Source: Gerris lacustris (Eukaryota > Arthropoda > Insecta > Hemiptera > Gerridae). From it: a stretch of 64,000 nucleotides of DNA. Shown piece after piece: positions 62,677 to 64,000 of the stretch. The stretch lies in contig OX578281.1 of assembly GCA_951217055.1 (NCBI GenBank), positions 8,772,447-8,836,446 of the forward strand, given 5' to 3'. A program made the translations under genes and the position numbers. The stretch's first letter is position 1. Each line of letters starts with the position of its first letter. A model generated the notes under the pieces. The model was not told the origin of the DNA. It searched no databases and worked only from the letters and a program-made list of their open reading frames with translations.

Positions 62677-63141
62677 GTTTAAATCAAATTATAATTATAA
62701 TTAACTACGGGAGACATACAGAGAAAAATAGACCCCAGCACCGGGACTTGAACCACGGGTCTCCTATATATCCGTTACAGGCACTCATACCAACTTAGCT
62801 ATACTGGAGAATGATTTTCTCTGTCGTTACCGATACCAAGTCCCGAATTCTAGCTTTCAATCTTTTCTACAAATCTAGCAAGCCAATATTCACGGCAATA
62901 GAACTAGACTGAGAATTAACGCTTATTTGTTGTTGGCTTGCTAGATTTGTAGAAAAGATTGAAAGCTTGGATTCGGGACTTAGTATCGGTAACGACAGAG
63001 AAAATCATTCTCCAGTATTGCTCAGTGGTAAGAGCGCCTATAACGGATATATAGGAGGCCCGTGGTTCAAGTCCCGGTGCTGGGGTAAATTTTTCTCTGT
63101 ATGTCTCCCGAGTTAATGATAATTATAATTTGGTTTAATCT
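62677..63141. repeat. Inverted pair of tRNA-like SINEs (palindrome)
   Basis: Arms of about 205 bp at 62677-62890 and 62935-63141 are inverted copies. Each contains a tRNA-like module: on the plus strand 63015-63085 has tgctcagtggtaagagcgc (A-box) and gtggttcaagtcccgg (B-box). The spacer is about 45 bp. Lies 170 bp after the Hop2 stop. Confidence 0.85.
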
Positions 63142-64000
63142 TTCCGTAGCTCAAACTTAAAAATTTGAACATGTAGAGTTTAGTTTCTCTTAAATTTATT
63201 TTAACATGAGTTCTGTTATATCAATTGTAATAAAACTCCATGCAAATATTGTTTAAAGTATTATTAAAATAAGTTTGTGAAATTTTAACTTCATGGAACC
63301 CCAAGTCTTTGTCCATATGAAGTGAACCATTTATAAAAATACACATGCTAGTTACTCGCACAAAAACATACGAGTAGCTCGCAGAGGAGAGCTACTGGCA
63401 TGTGTATACATCAAATAGCATGCGAGTGAAAAGCATGCGAATAAATCGCACGAGGTTTGATTTTTGTCTTGCCAGTGGCACAAGTCGAGGGGAGGGGGAA
63501 CTGATAAGGCACGTGTAAACAGGCCTGCTAGCGCAAGGTTGATAGTAGCTAGCACGAGTCTCCCTCAGCCCTTCAGTCTTCAGTTGCGTTCCTTCCTTTC
63601 GCGTGTGTCTGACAACAACTCAACTTTCTCCGGAAGCATTTGCAATTGATTCCTAAAACCATTGACGTCCCCGAACCGCATTTCATTTAGTAGGCACTGA
63701 CTCGCTCCATGTACCTAATTCCCTTCTAGCTATCCAATCTTTACCCACACTCTTCGTGTTTATTTATTATTTTTCAAATGTTTTAAAGTTCTTTGCAACA
63801 ATGTGGTTAATTTCATTCCACACCGAGACATTCATAAGGTACATTGAAACAATTGTTAAAACTATCAAAATTAATTAAATCAAATACAATTATTTCATAA
63901 TTTATTCCGGCTAAAAGAAGGCGAGAAACGATTGCCTGTTTCAAAACTAGAACTGTGACTGGAATGTGTATTGTCATGTGCTAGTAGCTCGCACAAGACC
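63142..64000. other. Gene-free end of window
   Basis: 63340-63660 has repeated gcatgcga and agtagctcgca phrases, and tgctagtagctcgcac recurs as a direct repeat at 63978-63995, so another repeat element probably runs off the end. Confidence 0.5.

Overview
The window is AT-rich, intron-bearing and crowded with transposons, so it is animal nuclear DNA. An insect or other arthropod is likely: there are mariner, Merlin-, hAT-, pogo/Tigger- and jockey-like remains, tRNA-derived SINEs, and the protein architecture of the two host genes fits. Drosophila and other higher flies lack Hop2, so a higher fly is unlikely. The species cannot be named from the sequence.

Two host genes can be built exon by exon. 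On the minus strand, positions 36344 to 90 hold 13 coding exons of a Tudor-domain protein 7 homologue (Tdrd7; tapas in Drosophila). It has two LOTUS/OST-HTH domains, a dsRBD-like segment between them, one complete Tudor unit and the start of a second. Every junction is GT-AG. Intron 1 is phase 1, the others are phase 0. The model gives 873 codons, and the 3' end lies beyond position 1. On the plus strand, 58712-62501 holds a complete two-exon PSMC3IP/Hop2 gene of 197 codons, a meiotic recombination factor. Both genes act in the germ line (piRNA/germ granule and meiosis), but nothing shows they are co-regulated.

Intron 1 of Tdrd7 carries a 7.1-kb LTR retrotransposon (26963-34077, minus strand) with two 1,294-bp LTRs that read as identical and a 4-bp target duplication. 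Its single 1,043-codon ORF runs gag, protease, integrase, with no reverse transcriptase or RNase H anywhere in the element. It sits between true exon 2 and a partial duplicate of that exon. Next to it is a mariner whose catalytic middle has been replaced by a 49-bp tandem array.

The 22 kb between the genes (36.3-58.7 kb) is a dense pile of nested mobile DNA: a hAT-type element with an exact 8-bp target duplication, a 76-bp minisatellite, two large TA-flanked palindromes sharing a terminal motif, a TTAA-flanked element holding a 41-bp array and two hAT-type insertions, and an intact Merlin-like transposon inside a Tigger-like element that keeps a PHD-finger exon. Tdrd7 and Hop2 introns hold further MITEs, SINE foldbacks and non-LTR fragments. 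Positions come from reading the sequence directly; no alignment or search was run.
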